A DNA stretch of 64,000 nucleotides from Phylloscopus collybita (GCA_027886175.1 JAJNNQ010000075.1:7729001-7793000); one strand, 5' to 3'; shown: positions 48,747-61,240, counted from the stretch's first letter. Made by a program: numbers and translations. The notes: a model not told the origin generated them from the sequence alone.

Positions 48747-48820
48747 ATTATTTTTAAATTTTAATTTAATTTTTAATTTAATTAAAATTTTTAATTTTTA
48801 AATTTTTTTTTTTAAATTTA
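48747..48820. repeat. Pure A/T tract, self-complementary
   Basis: Seventy-four consecutive A/T bases with repeated AATTTTTAA and TTAATTTAATTAAA words. Several parts are mutually inverted, so cruciform or hairpin folding is possible. Probably a low-complexity expansion. Confidence 0.9.
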
Positions 48821-50170
48821 CTGCCATCTTGGGCAGTAATGCATACATGTAAAATAAAATGCTTGTTAAAAATAATATTCAGAACTCCCTCAGTCTCCTG
48901 GCTGCCTGTTAGCTTACCAAGCATGCTACCAGTCATGGTGCATTTATTTTCCCTAACCTGCCTTAAGATCAGGGAGCAGTGTCTTTGTCTTTGAGAGCGG
49001 AGGCTGAAGCAGAGTGGGTAAAGCCTTGATCTTCAAAGGTGTATGGGTGAAATGGGATCCAGAGGAAAACAGTCATTCAAACTATGACATTCTTAACTAA
49101 CTTAAAAGTTTTGGGCCTATGAAACTTATTAATGTCATGCAAGGAAGGCTGTGGAAAAGCAGGGAGCTGAGCTCAAGGTTCTGTGTGCTTAAACAAACAC
49201 TTTGTAGTGATCCAGACCTCCCTATATGCAATTATGCATAGGGAAAGGTAAGTAGCTATTCAAGTGCCAAATATTCTTTTCTCCTGAGTGAGTTTGTGAG
49301 GAGCTTTGCCCTTGTCAGCTGCAAATGTGAAAAAGATTAAGCCCACAGAATGAGAGTACTTTGTTATGTGTCACCCTGAGAAGTTTTCTAAGAAGCAGAT
49401 CAGAGAAAGAGGTTTTCCTGCCTTGAAAGGCAGGTGTCAGCTGTGGTACTTAGCTCCTGTTGGGGTGTTTCATCTCTGAAAAATTGCCTGAATCTGTCAA
49501 AGATCTGAGATCTTAATTTCTGTGGCCCTCCTGGAGACTGAGGAGATGAATTCTCCCACAGGTTCTAATTATGTTAAATTTTGTCCTTCCTCTGCTGTGT
49601 TGTAGTGATTTGCATCCAGCCCCGTTCCCCATGCTACTGAATAAGTGCCAAAGCAGAGGCCCCTTGGTTCCTGATCTTTGACACTGCTATTTGTTTGCAA
49701 ATACTCAAAAGCAAAATGATAATTTTTAGTGTTCCCAGACCCTCTTATTTTGTTACCAACACAGTCCAGAGGAGGAGGGGAAGAAGCTCTGTTTCACCCC
49801 TGGGAGGGCTGGATGCTGAGAAGGTTGTAAAACAATTAAGTTGTATAACAAGATTACCTGGTTAACCAGAGGGCCACCTGCACAAACCTGATTCTCACTG
49901 GGCCTTGAATCATATTTTTATTTAAGAGTGGCAAATTGTGATTTGACCAAAATAGTCTTCTTTCATGAGGTGTGTAACACTTGGGGCTTGGGGGTCAGAA
50001 GAGGAAAGGTCAAGCACTGGGATCTTCAGCTGCAATCTGTGGGAACTGGTGACAAGATTTATGGACCTGCAGTTATTGGTGAGTTAAATGTATGAAAATC
50101 AAGTTTTTTAGTTATAATTGGTTATGATTCAATGATCCTGGGCGGAATGACAAGGCAGGAGATTCCTGGA
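48821..50170. other. Unannotated stretch
   Basis: No gene or named repeat. The right part may include undetected 5' sequence of the LTR-like segment that follows. Confidence 0.5.
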
Positions 50171-50563
50171 AGTGATCAAATTGTTCTTAGATAAGGCACT
50201 TGTAAATAGTAAACAGAAACTATTCTTGCAAGTGCAGAATTGATTATATGGGCCAGTCCTTTTAGTGTATTTATTTTGGAAATATATAAAGTTATGATAT
50301 ATAAGTAGTGATAAATCATGTTTGCTGGGGTGTTCACATGGAACCACAGGCCAGCTGGAATATAGGAACTGAGCAGAAGAGCCTTACCCAATCCAGATGA
50401 AGATGTCTTTGCAAGGATATTCACAACCAATTCCCACCCCCAGTGGCAACAAGAAACTCTGTCTTGAGAGATTTGACTCCTCACATGTGCTCTCCTGTGC
50501 CAAGATCCCAATAAACTGTTCTCCTCTTCAACAAACACTCTGTCCACAAGTGTCTGTGTAACA
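50171..50563 (+). mobile_element. Possible solo LTR of an endogenous retrovirus
   Basis: Two TATA-like boxes (ATATATAAAG near 50281 and GATATATAAG near 50297) lie about 220 bp upstream of AATAAA (50510-50515). A CT-rich and CA-rich stretch then runs to TGTGTAACA (to 50563). A promoter followed by a poly(A) signal at this spacing, ending in ACA, is the layout of an LTR. No clear TG start with a matching target-site duplication was found, and no retroviral genes lie beside it, so a solo LTR or chance arrangement are both possible. A 9-bp inverted repeat (CTGTCCACA / TGTGGACAG, 50540-50575) straddles the right edge. Confidence 0.4.
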
Positions 50564-50575
50564 AACTGTGGACAG

Positions 50576-52625
50576 AAGTTCTGCAGAAATGTTAACTATC
50601 CAGAAATATCAATCCATGGGCATTACACACTGGGCTCTCAAAGCTGATGAAGTGTTTCACATATCTCTCTCAAACCCAATTCCTTATATTTAAAATGGGG
50701 ATATTAACATTCTTAAAGTCTAATGAAAACAGGTCCTTCTTGTAGCACATAAGGACAATCATGATGCACTCAGAAAAAGGTCAACAGTAAATTCAGACTG
50801 TGCAGAGTTTCAGTAAGTCATGACAAAAATGGTGTAGAGTTGCCAGTGAGCAGGGGCATTGAGTTGGAGTTTTGAACACCTGGTACCTGGCCAGTGCCCA
50901 TCGTGCCTTATGTGCAATGAATGGGTAGGAGCCCAGTGGAAAAACTTGTCTGTGATTAAGTCATTAAAGACTTTCACAGTACCCATGAAGAATTAATAAA
51001 AAGGAATGGAAAGTTACATGGCTGTTCCATTTTTGGTATTTTCTCAAATGCTGGATCCTTTGACAGTAAATCTTGCTCTTGTGTCATATACATTTCTGGA
51101 CATGAGTGGTAATAAAAATCAGTTCATTAGGGCCAGAAAGCTCATTTACCATATTCCCTTAGAACTTCTTGATGGAATAATTTGTGTCCCATGAGACTGG
51201 CTTTATAAAAAGTGGAACATTATTTTTTTCTTTTCATAAAGTTTTACCATGACACATGCAATAACAAGCACTGTGCTACACCAGGATGTGTTTGTGTTTA
51301 CTCTGCTTGAGACTCCCCATCAGCCCTCACCACTGTTAATAATTCTGTCAACGAAGCTGTGATTTCCATGGGAAGCATACAGGCAAAGTTAAGCAAAGTG
51401 AAGGACTAAGGAAAAACAAGCAAATTGCATCATGGAAATCTGTGTCCCTGCTGTGTGCTAACAGCATACCAGCATATAGAAGAGTTGCCAAGAAAGGGAT
51501 TAGGGAACTTCAGAGTTCCTCAGAGAGGAACCAGGGCAGACAGACCTCACTAAAATGTAGATTGTTTTTTCTTGTGGATGCAGATAATTTTCTCTGAGTT
51601 CATTTCTATCTTCATTCAGTGTAACTTGGAGTGTCTTGATGTATTTCTGTGTTTCTTTCTGGGTTACCCCATCCTTTTAGATTTACTTTGGCAGCATTTT
51701 ATCTGAGTTGGTATCTCTGCAACAGCTATGTTTAAAAAAAAACAAACCAAACCATCAAAAATCCCTTACAAAAGCCTAAAATACACAGTGATGCTAATGT
51801 CAAGTTTGATTTAAGAATCAGGTGGACATACCCACCTCGAGCAGGCATAAAGCAGTCCATAGCCCTATAAGTTACTGTCAGTACTGACATCAGAAACTTC
51901 CCAGATAGTAATGAGCATCTTGTAATTGCAGGGTTCAGGATTAACAATGAGATATTTGTAAGTAATGCTGTATTAGTCATGAGTTACAGTTTGCCTGTGT
52001 TTTACAATTAATCCTGAAAAACAGGAACTCCTTTCTGTGTAATTATGTTGCAGAGGTTCTTTCATTAAACTCTACAATGGCAGCTGAGCACTTCTTGTCA
52101 TGCTGTGGGTGAAACACAGCAGTGACCCTGCTTTTCAACTGCACTTCAGGGCACCAGCAGGAATGTGCATTCCTGCACATGCAACACAGCCATAGCCAAA
52201 GTGATGAACATCTCAGACAGAGACACTCCTGTGCTTCTGCTGTTTCCAGCTCTGTTTACCCCAGAGAAGATTACAGAGAAATTAAAGATCAGACATGCTG
52301 TAAGTGATGTGTCCCTGTACAAGACACCTCTGAGACTGGTGATGTTCTTTGCCTATCATCACTCACATAATGGGAGAGAGCCCTTGCTGGGCAGCAGTCT
52401 ATATCAGCTGCTGAGTTTGGACCCAGCAGAGTGCATTGCATGTGTGGTCACACTGGCCTCCAGAGATGCCTGGCTAGAAGTAGGTTCACCTTTTAAAGCT
52501 TCATGTCATTGGTTTGATAGAGGGAGTTTTCTCCTTCTCCATTCATGCTGAAATGCCAACCAACACAAACAAGTACCTGGTCCTCAGTCAGGTTCTTTCC
52601 TGGTTCTTTCCCCTGGAAGTATCAA
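50576..52625. other. Unannotated stretch (2 kb)
   Basis: No gene. At 50660-50725 a TTAAAATGGGGATATTAACA motif resembles the middle of a sense MIR element but is too short to call firmly. An A/C-rich run lies at about 51731-51755. Confidence 0.45.
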
Positions 52626-52945
52626 TCGTAGAATCCCAGAATGTTTTGGGCTGGAAGGGACTTTAAAGGTCACCCAATTCCAACCTCCCTGCCATGGCAG
52701 GGACACCTTCCACTAGACCACCTTCCACTAGACTTATCAAAGCCTCATCCAGCCTGGCTTTGAACACTTCCAGGGAAGGAATATCCACAGCTTCTTTGGG
52801 CAACCTGTTCAAGTGCCTCACCACCCTCACAGGAAAGAATTTCTTCCTAATATCTAATCTAAACCTATTCTCTTTGATTTGAAGCCATTGCCCCTTGTCC
52901 TGTCACTACATGCTCTGTAAAGAATCCCTCTCTGGCCTTCTTGTA
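52626..52945 (-). mobile_element. CR1 LINE 3'-end fragment with an internal 15-bp duplication
   Basis: Antisense CR1: TCGTAGAATCCCAGAATG, GGCTGGAAGGGACTTTAAAG, CATCCAGCCTGGCTTTGAAC, CCTGTTCAAGTGCCTCACCA, CCTAATATCTAATCTAAACC, TTGCCCCTTGTCCTGTCAC. The CCTTCCACTAGACCA unit is repeated at 52706-52720 and 52721-52735. Relatively well preserved, so probably among the younger copies here. Confidence 0.95.
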
Positions 52946-55230
52946 TCACCTGATTAAACTGTTTTCCCCTGATCTGAACTAGGCTGGCTTGTTAGGACAA
53001 GTGCCAAGGATCAGGAGGGCTGTGCCCTGTGTAAAAAGGGAATGGCTGGGTAGCTGCAGACTTTCAGCCCTTCTTTGCAGGTTGGCTCCTGATGAGTGCA
53101 GGAAAAGGAACAAAGCAGAGCAGAGCAAGCTGTCTGACACTGTATGTTCCCATCACCCTTTATCTAGGCAGGATGAAGCCTGCCAGTTATAGCCAGGAGT
53201 CAGAATAAACTTCCTAGCTGGAGCTGTGCATTTTAATTAGCTGCTGTGCACTTGGTGGCTGAGCAGCGACATAAAGCAGCTTTTATTTGGTCGGATTTTA
53301 AAAAGCTTTGAAAATATACTTTACAGGGAGGAATTTCTCATTTCATTAATTTTCTTTGGGCAGGTGCAGACTCTCTGTAGGTAAATATTTCTTACAACAG
53401 GAATGTTAAATTTTGGATGTGCCAGATTTTGAGATACTGCACACCAACACTGTGCTGTTGAAGCCAGGAGTTGTTCTGATTTATTTCAGCAGCAGATACA
53501 ATCTCCTCAGGAAAACAGGGGAAAATAATAAAACAAAGGAGAGAACAGGGAAAGTGAAAAGTAAAGGACAAATTCTAGCAGTTTTTTGTTTTAAGTAACT
53601 TCACTTTTCAACCCCAGAACATTATTTTGGTCCCATTTGCACTGCACTAGCTGGACTGTGATACATTACAGGCAGCCATGGGAAAATCTTTGGCTAAGCT
53701 TGGTGAAGCTGATGGAAAGGTTTGCCTTATTTTAGTGAGTCTGAGAGTAGACACAGCATCAGTGGATATTTTGTAAGAAATACAGACCCTTATCAATTTT
53801 TTTCTCCTGCTGTGCAGGGGAGATGTCTTAGGGCTGTTGTTGCCTTTGTTCCATCACAATGCTCTTCTGCCAGCCTCAGTGCTGTCAGAGGCTTCTTGCA
53901 GGGGAGGATTCCAGCTCCGGAAAGTGATTCCCATTTCTTTTATTTTTAGCATCAAGATGTCTTTTATTCTGGCTGAAGGACAAAATCCCTTTTCAGAGTC
54001 TGCTTGAACAGCAGAAATGAGTGGCTATTAAAAGAAGGCTTACTGTAAAATAGGATAATAACCTAGTTATTTTGCATTTCTAAGTCATTCTTGAATTGAT
54101 ATTTCCTTTCCGACAATGTACCCCAATTAAAAGCCACTGAGCAGTAAAAAAAAGCAGTCTGTTCAATAATCTGACAGAGAATCATGAGCTGTGAAATGAA
54201 AATATTATTTTGTTGCATTAATGTGAGAAACCATAGCAAATTCTTACAAAGGAGACTTTGTCCCAGACTACTGCTACAGATATCTTTTAAGTCTTGTAAA
54301 TTTCTTGTGTATTTTAATGCCTTTTATGTACAAAGAAGCATAGGTGACACATTAGGTGTCAAGGACAGCTTCTCTTCTTGCCTGTCCCCTCAATGCTCCT
54401 TGAATGTCCTTCATACTTCTGCTTATGCACAGGTACAGGGGCTGTGCAAGGCTCTCTTAACCCTGATGCATTAAATCAGATTATTGACAATACAAAAACA
54501 TTCCTGCTGAAAAGGGGAGGATTTTCTTTGGAGGGCAAAACATTGACTAGGGATGAGCATAGCAGGATATTCTCTATTAATTGCTAATAGTTAAGAATGA
54601 TGCATTTCAGTGCCCCTGAGGTTAATGGGAACTTTGGGACAGCCCTCGGTCAAGCTGTTTAGCAAATATCATCAAAACGCAGCCGCAACTGCACTGCAGA
54701 TTTGGATGCAAGAATGGGAAAGGACAGATGAAGCTTGTAAACAGACAAGGCACTCATTATGCTAACTTGATTGTAGCTAATTAAAAAGGGATATTAGCTG
54801 ATTGGATTACAGGGGATGGAGCAGAATGACCCTTTGTTCATGCCTGTGCTTGCATCAGTAGGATTCTCTGCTCTGTCCAAGAGTGTGTCTGCATTATCCT
54901 CATTCTCGTTTCTTCTCGCCTGCTTTCAGGGACAGATGCTCCCACACAGTCTGCTCTCCAGAGCAGCATGCCAAGCTCCCCAATAGCTGCTGTGCCAGGC
55001 TAGCTGGTGCTCTTGCTGCTGTGCTGTCAGGCCGTGGCAGGGAGAAGCTGCCACGGCGCTGTTTTGCTCTCTGGCTGTCTCCGTGGGTGTGCAGAGCTGC
55101 CTGCTCTGATCCGAGCTTGGAACAGAGAATCAGGAAACCACATCCAGCACCTTTCAACACCATGCCAAGCAGGGCCCTTATTTCTTCCATGTTGTTTGAA
55201 ATCCTCAGTTTCCAGAGCAGAATCTTTTGC
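52946..55230. other. Unannotated stretch with a GC-rich hairpin
   Basis: No supported gene. At 55031-55057 a perfect 10-bp inverted repeat (GCCGTGGCAG / CTGCCACGGC) with a 7-nt spacer sits in a short CpG-containing patch (about 55020-55115). Frames of 111-149 codons are open on both strands here and are unlikely to be coding. Confidence 0.5.
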
Positions 55231-55368
55231 CACATCCCTGGCAGTGTTCAAGGCCAGGCTGGATGGAGCTCTCATCAGGCTGGTCTAATGGAAGGTGTCC
55301 CCTGTCCATGGCAGGAGTTTGGAAATGGGTGATTTTTAAGGTGCCTTCCAAAACAAAACATTCTGTGA
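55231..55368 (+). mobile_element. CR1 LINE 3'-end fragment
   Basis: Sense-strand CR1 tail: CCCTGGCAGTGTTCAAGGCC, AGGCTGGATGGAGCTCTCAT, CATGGCAGGAGTTTGGAA, TTTAAGGTGCCTTCCAAAAC, ACATTCTGTGAA. Confidence 0.9.
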
Positions 55369-56799
55369 AGTTTCTCGTACAAACTTATAGAATAATTAGA
55401 TGGAAGTATTGTCTCACTAGATGTGAGACATTACAAGTATTTAGATGTCATTCAGGTTAGAAAAGCAGCAATAACAGAATATGGATTTTGGAACTAAATA
55501 TGATATAAGCTGAAGCAAAGCCTGACATTCCTGTTTTAGTTCTTCATAAAAAATAACAGGATACCATTGCATAATCATCTTAATTCTCCACCTGTGAAAA
55601 CAGCTCTTAGAAAATCAGTCTTGGCTATGTACTAATTCCTTTGCCTTTGGTAGGACTGAGGTTTTGTTATGATTTGCCATGGTCATCTCCTCTTTTAAAT
55701 TCAGAGCAGAATGGCAGACAGACAGAACTGCCAGAGCAGGCAGCAATGCTAAGAAGCCTGAAGAGATGCTTGCATATATACTGAGCAAGGAGAGAGGGGT
55801 GTGAAGTCTTTTTTCTGTAAAGAGATGGGCTAAGAGAGTCTATTTCCAGATTTTCTAGCTGTCCATGTCCCTCTCATTCTGTTAAGAAGACAGACATTGA
55901 ATCAGAGTGTTGACACTTGACACTAGAAGCTGCTTGCTTCAATGATCATTTGAAAATAGGGTGACCACCAGAATTACAAAGAAAAAAAGGAATGATAATG
56001 AAAAAAACTTGGCACAGCTTATTTATTGAGGAACCAGCATGTCTTGGAGTTGGAACCACACTATGGCTGATTCACTGTGCATAACTGTTTGTTAAAAGCA
56101 TTTTTTACCTCATTTGTTGTCTCTGTCCATTGAAGTCACAGAACATCAGTTCAGATCCCATCTCCCCCATCTTTAGCCCTATTGATGGGTAGGTCCCCAA
56201 TGTGCACAGCTCATTTAGGCCCATGCAATAAGCATGGAGAAAGACCAGAGCTTTTAGAGGGCTGTGATCTCAGGAGAGGGGTCTAACACAGTTGAACATA
56301 CTCTCTTCTGGAGATGCCTTTCTCCATGAGCTGCAATGAATGGCATGCAAGGAGACTATGAGATATCCAGGGTAAACTTGCTTGACAAAATCATTAGGTA
56401 GTTATGATCTGCTTTGAAGATTTCATTGAGACTTTTGTTATAGTCAAGGCAAGTAGAGTGTGACAATCATCTGAGTTTTTTTCTTGAGAACATCTCAACC
56501 TGTATGAGGATTATTCCTATAACTCATAGTTTGTATCAAAAATAAGAATCATTTACAGAATCTCATCCTAAATTTCACTGAACACCCTGGTTAGGTCTCT
56601 ATTGACTACAAGGAAGCTTTTGGTGACTTGCTCAGATACAGACATTCCCAACTACAGATCTGTTGCTTTCTTCTGCCTTTCCTCCTGCCTGGCTAGCAGC
56701 TGCAGGAGATCTAGCAACAAGTCTCTTTGGGTTCAGGAAGGGAGGTGAAGTACAGGAGCTTTACCAGAGCTTTCAGGGAGAATTCCCTTGGCAGCATGT
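55369..56799. other. Unannotated stretch
   Basis: No gene or named repeat seen. Confidence 0.5.
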
Positions 56800-57184
56800 G
56801 GCAGCTAATGGCAGCATACAGACAGGCAAGACACGACACGGAGTCCGAGGGTGTTGATCAGACATTTGGGGGTTTATTTGGGGGTCCCACACCGGGGGGG
56901 AGTGGCATGGCTCCCACAGGGGAGAGGGGGAGGGAGAGAGGGGGGGAAATGGGAGAGAGGGGGAGGGAGGGAGCAGGAGGCCCAAGAGCAAGAGGGCAAG
57001 CAAGAGGCCTCTGCCTGGTGTATCTCAAAAGGGCTTTCCAGCGAGGGGGCAGATCCAAGGCTCTGACCAATGGGATACTGGGGGTAGGAGGGCTTGGGTA
57101 ACAGTTGGGTTACAATGAGTAGCAACTTAGGGGGTGGTTTACAACAACTTGGTAATGAACTATACATTTTGGGGAGAACAGACA
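56800..57184 (-). mobile_element. LTR-like segment (probable solo LTR) with G-quadruplex potential
   Basis: Read on the minus strand, it starts near TGTCTGTTCTCCCC (57184) and passes an inverted CCAAT box (57067-57071 on plus). It then runs through a very CT-rich block (56905-56975), reaches AATAAA (56873-56878) and continues about 70 nt through a CpG-bearing block with CTCGGACTCCGTGTCGTG. This U3-R-U5-like order, CpG content and poly(A) signal suggest an endogenous retroviral LTR. On the plus strand the CT block is G-rich, with at least four close runs of three or more G twice over (56919-56947, 56951-56971). Exact ends and target-site duplications could not be fixed, and no retroviral genes are adjacent. 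Confidence 0.52.
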
Positions 57185-57190
57185 ATCATT

Positions 57191-57206
57191 AAAAAAAAAA
57201 AAAAAA
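57191..57206. repeat. Poly-A tract
   Basis: Sixteen consecutive A immediately beside the right edge of the LTR-like segment. Whether they belong together is not clear. Confidence 0.9.
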
Positions 57207-57970
57207 GAATCACCACACAGATTTTTTTGTGAAATAAGAGAAATGTTATCTCACAACGGATCTAAAGTTTCTTACCAAGAAAAAATGTTGATCACTCAGT
57301 AGTGAAAAAAGTTTGGATTGCCATTGAGAGATAGAATGGCTGTATAGTGCATGCAAACATCAAGACCCGAGAACATAAACCCATGATATTTTCATTTTTA
57401 GATCACAAATATAGTATTTATTACCCCTTGATTTTAAGGCTGCTGGATATGTAATTTTGCTTAGGAAGTTTAATTTGATTCAGGGGTCTGGAAATATGGA
57501 GACAAAAAAAAAAAAGAATCCCTTTCAATAACAAATGATCAGGACCTGGTACTGAAAGAGAACTTTGATATCGTAAGGATTCAAGTATGATCCAAGAGCT
57601 GTTAAGGGAATCTCAGTCAGATTCCAGAGATGCAACTGGCATTGTGGTTGGAAATGAAAGGTGCTGACATTGTTCCTTTGAATCACAGTAGATTAGGTTG
57701 GTAACAGCATACCCTGATACCACAAAGTAGGGCAGACACAGCAGGCACCAGGACTGCTGAACCGTAGATTTTTGGCTGCCCTAGGACAGGTGAATAGCAG
57801 CAGATTTTGTAGTCAGAAAATAGGGCACTCTTACTGTGGGGCCGTGTGACCTATCAACAGCCACCTTGCTTGAAAGGAAATACAGCCACTGATGTCCATA
57901 CAAACAACAAAGCAGGCAAGGGACACCATGGAAATCTGTATTGAAAGATGGAGATTTATTTTAAAAGTGG
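57207..57970. other. Unannotated stretch
   Basis: No gene or named repeat seen. Confidence 0.55.
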
Positions 57971-58090
57971 GGCGTTTTTTTGTTTTGTTTTGTGCGGGTT
58001 TTTTTTTGTGGGTTTTTTTGTTTGTTTGTTTGTTTGTTTGTTTTTGGGGGGGTTCGGTAATTTTTTTTTTTTTGGTAATTTTTTTTCCTT
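57971..58090. repeat. T/G tract with a TTTG microsatellite
   Basis: About 120 bp, nearly all T and G on the plus strand, including six TTTG units (58017-58040) followed by a G7 run. The 93-codon open frame across it (Phe/Val/Cys-rich) is a composition artefact. Confidence 0.9.
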
Positions 58091-61000
58091 TATTACTTCT
58101 TTCTTATTTGCTGGGCTTCGAAGAAATCTTTAAGCTTTCTGTTTTGTGTGTATTGGTGCCTATTTCAGGTTGAAAATACTGTTTAGTTGAAGATCTTATG
58201 AAGGCAAACTTGTCGCTTTATTGCCTGGATAGTTTTTTGTCTCATCTGCAAGGTCTAAATGAGTATTCTTCCACAAATATCTGTCTCTCTTCAGTGAGAA
58301 AGTAAAGATAGTGATAAAAGTATTAATATACAAAACCTTGATGCATGGTTTCCTATTCCACTTAGGTTCTGTGTGGTGCCAATAATACTGCTTTGGTTTC
58401 TCACAGGTCCTTTCCAAGTTTGCTGTTTAGAGTTTTTACAGTCTGTCTATAAGTACATGAGGTTCATGTCCTCTGTACTGAAATGGGGAGAATTCAACAC
58501 GTAAAAACATTTCAGGAAGGTATTTTAAACTCAGTAAATATATTGAGTTTGTATTTTAAAGTTCAGCTGAAGGTAAGGACCTTGGGAGGATTGCTTTGGA
58601 AGGTAAAGTAGCCTAGCATGAGCTGACACATCTAAATTATGTATTTTATACTTGAATGCTGTAATTGGAAGAAGTTTGGATAAGAGTGGATTTTGGTGCA
58701 TGAGTGTACACAAGATGACCTTTCAAAGACCTTTGCTTGTCCTATTTTCTGTGATTCTCCCTGTAGAATCACTTGGAAAGTATGCAAGGAATTTGACTGA
58801 AGACTTTCATAAACCCCCAAAATTTCTGAAGGTCATTTTCTTGACCATGTCCCCAGACATACAAATTCAGACCACACTGAAAAACAGATTCCCCTGAATC
58901 TGGGATTGAGATGGAATTAATATAGACCAGTTTAACTACCTAAATTCCAATGCATGTTTTCCACAACTATAAAAGTCATCAAGTTATGATTTGTGTTCCT
59001 TACATTATCCTTCTAAAGCTTGAAAATAAAAATTTCCTACAATTCCCTGAAAAGAACAAAGCAATAATGGGTGCCAGTATTTCATAATATTCAGCATGAG
59101 AATAAACCTTTGGTTTAGGTTATTTTTTGTTGTTGGGTTTATTTGACTGTTGTTTTCTTCTGTGATTTTTTTTTCCTTTAGTTGAAATAGGTGAGATGAG
59201 TTGGTAAGATTTATTTTATTCTCCTATTCATGATAATCAACCTGTCCATCTTTACCAACATCTCATCCAAACTCTGAGGTTAATTGATTTTGAGAAATGT
59301 TTTGTTCTGCAAGTGATTGTCAAACCATACTGAGAGGCCAGATATTTGATGTCTTTCGGAATTCTGTCTTTAGGAAGTGCCAGAAACTTTTTTTTTTTTT
59401 TTTCTGGGTTTTGCTGGCCTGTGATGGACAATTTCAGGAAGAATTACAACTTTCCACCTTCCTTGCAGACATTATCTCACAGGGGCGTCAGTTGCTGTAT
59501 TTTCCTTTAACTTTCTGTGAGTTATGTGCCATGCTTCCAATGACAGCAGAATCATGCCCCCAATGTCTGTAGCTATGAATCAAACATAGCTTCTCCCCAT
59601 TAATGGATTATTGACTAAGAGCCTGGAGTTGCTGTATGATTCATTTTGCCATTCTTGTGAATGCTGAGCTTCAGTGTGTCATTTGACCTACATACTAACC
59701 TGGGAAATTGCTCTATGAAAGACATTCAAAGTCAAATTTTGCCTAGTTTATGTTAACAGAATTCCCCACAGATTTTTATCATGCAGTTGATTAATTTATC
59801 ACTAGAACACATTATAGGCAGCACTGAGATCATTCTTTTAATTTATTTCTTGTGACCCATTCTGCCCTCCTTCTATTCCAGTAAATTTTTTTTCTCTGTC
59901 TCTGATTAGTAGTTTCAACTTAGGTTCATGGAGTCTGTGTTTGAAAAATAAGTATTAGGTCATGTAGGACAACTTTTGTCATTACTAAAGCTGCTGTGTA
60001 GGTGACACATGGAAGCATTGTTGTGGGCATTTCTGTAGCAAGGATGTGTCGGAGTGTTCAGCAGTGAATTCACATCACAGGGCAGAGTTAATCACACTGT
60101 TTTCTGTCCCCTGCTCTCTGCTAGGTGCCTCTGCCTTGAATCAGTCACAGAGTGAAAATTCATCTGTGCCTCTGATTTGACCCATATTGCCTTTCTGAGC
60201 TACCTTGTAGTGGATTTGAACACAAATCACACAATAAGTGGCTGTAGACACAAAAGAAGAACCCAGGGATCTGGGTGTATGTAGTATTTTGTGAGTCACT
60301 AGATCTGGCTTTTCTGTGTGATTCAGGCACATTTCTTGTCTGTCACATTTTAAGTCTGAGTTTCACAGAGTGAACTTGTCTCTTGATAAAGGAAGCAATG
60401 ATAGTCAGCCTCATGCATTACTACCAAAAATACCCTTCAAAACAGCTAAATTCTGATCAAAAATATCTTTATTCCTGGCGAAGGGGAACTAGGCAGAAAG
60501 GTCACAATTTGACTTTCAGATCTCCAATTACATCTGAAAGGCTGGCATTTGGTGCATGTATGTGGGGATCATTTCACTTGCAAATATAGCATATTTATTG
60601 ACGGATTCTCCTTATGTCTGCCTCTTTCATACATCTTCTTGTCCATCTCATTCAGACATTCTCAGAATAAGGACTACACTTTTGGATTGGAAAGGCCAAA
60701 GATAGTTACCCAAGGCCAATTCCAGTGCTGTCATTTCATACAACCACTTAAAGATATCAAGCTCAGTCTGAAAAAAACTTAAATATTTCACTCTCACAAG
60801 TCCAAAATGAATGTTAGTCATGGAAGTACCAGATAACCTTTGTTTATATGCTCTTATTCTCCCTAGCTTTTATCAGTCTTGGTTTATGGCTTGAATGCTT
60901 CATCTTGCTCTCTACTATTTACTTTCCTGATGAATTCAAACCCCCTAATTTAGCAAAACTGACCAGATTTTTTACCCAGTACTCTCCTCTTAGATGATTC

Positions 61001-61240
61001 TCCATTCTTTTCTCTGTGTCTTTGATCTGTGATTTGCTTTAGCATGGACTGCTTTCTCTTGAACACCACTAGACATGTTTCAGAGGCAACTACACCAGTT
61101 ACACGCCAGTTTCCAACCCTAACAAAAACTGAGAACTAGAACCTAATATAATACATTGAAACTGCTTCTAGAGCAAGACTCTGTTCTTTATGAAGGAAGA
61201 AAATAAACAGATAGAAACCCTTTTTGTTGAGACTCAGGGA
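58091..61240. other. Unannotated stretch (3.1 kb)
   Basis: AT-rich, with a T16 tract at 59388-59403. No gene, RNA or named repeat recognised. Confidence 0.5.

Noticed and set aside
50660..50725. MIR-like TTAAAATGGGGATATTAACA motif
   Set aside because: Only one block of the MIR core is present, so chance similarity cannot be excluded.
54883..55332. 149-codon frame with a possible splice acceptor near 54929
   Set aside because: It ends inside a CR1 fragment, and a 111-codon frame is open on the opposite strand. No protein similarity is recognised.
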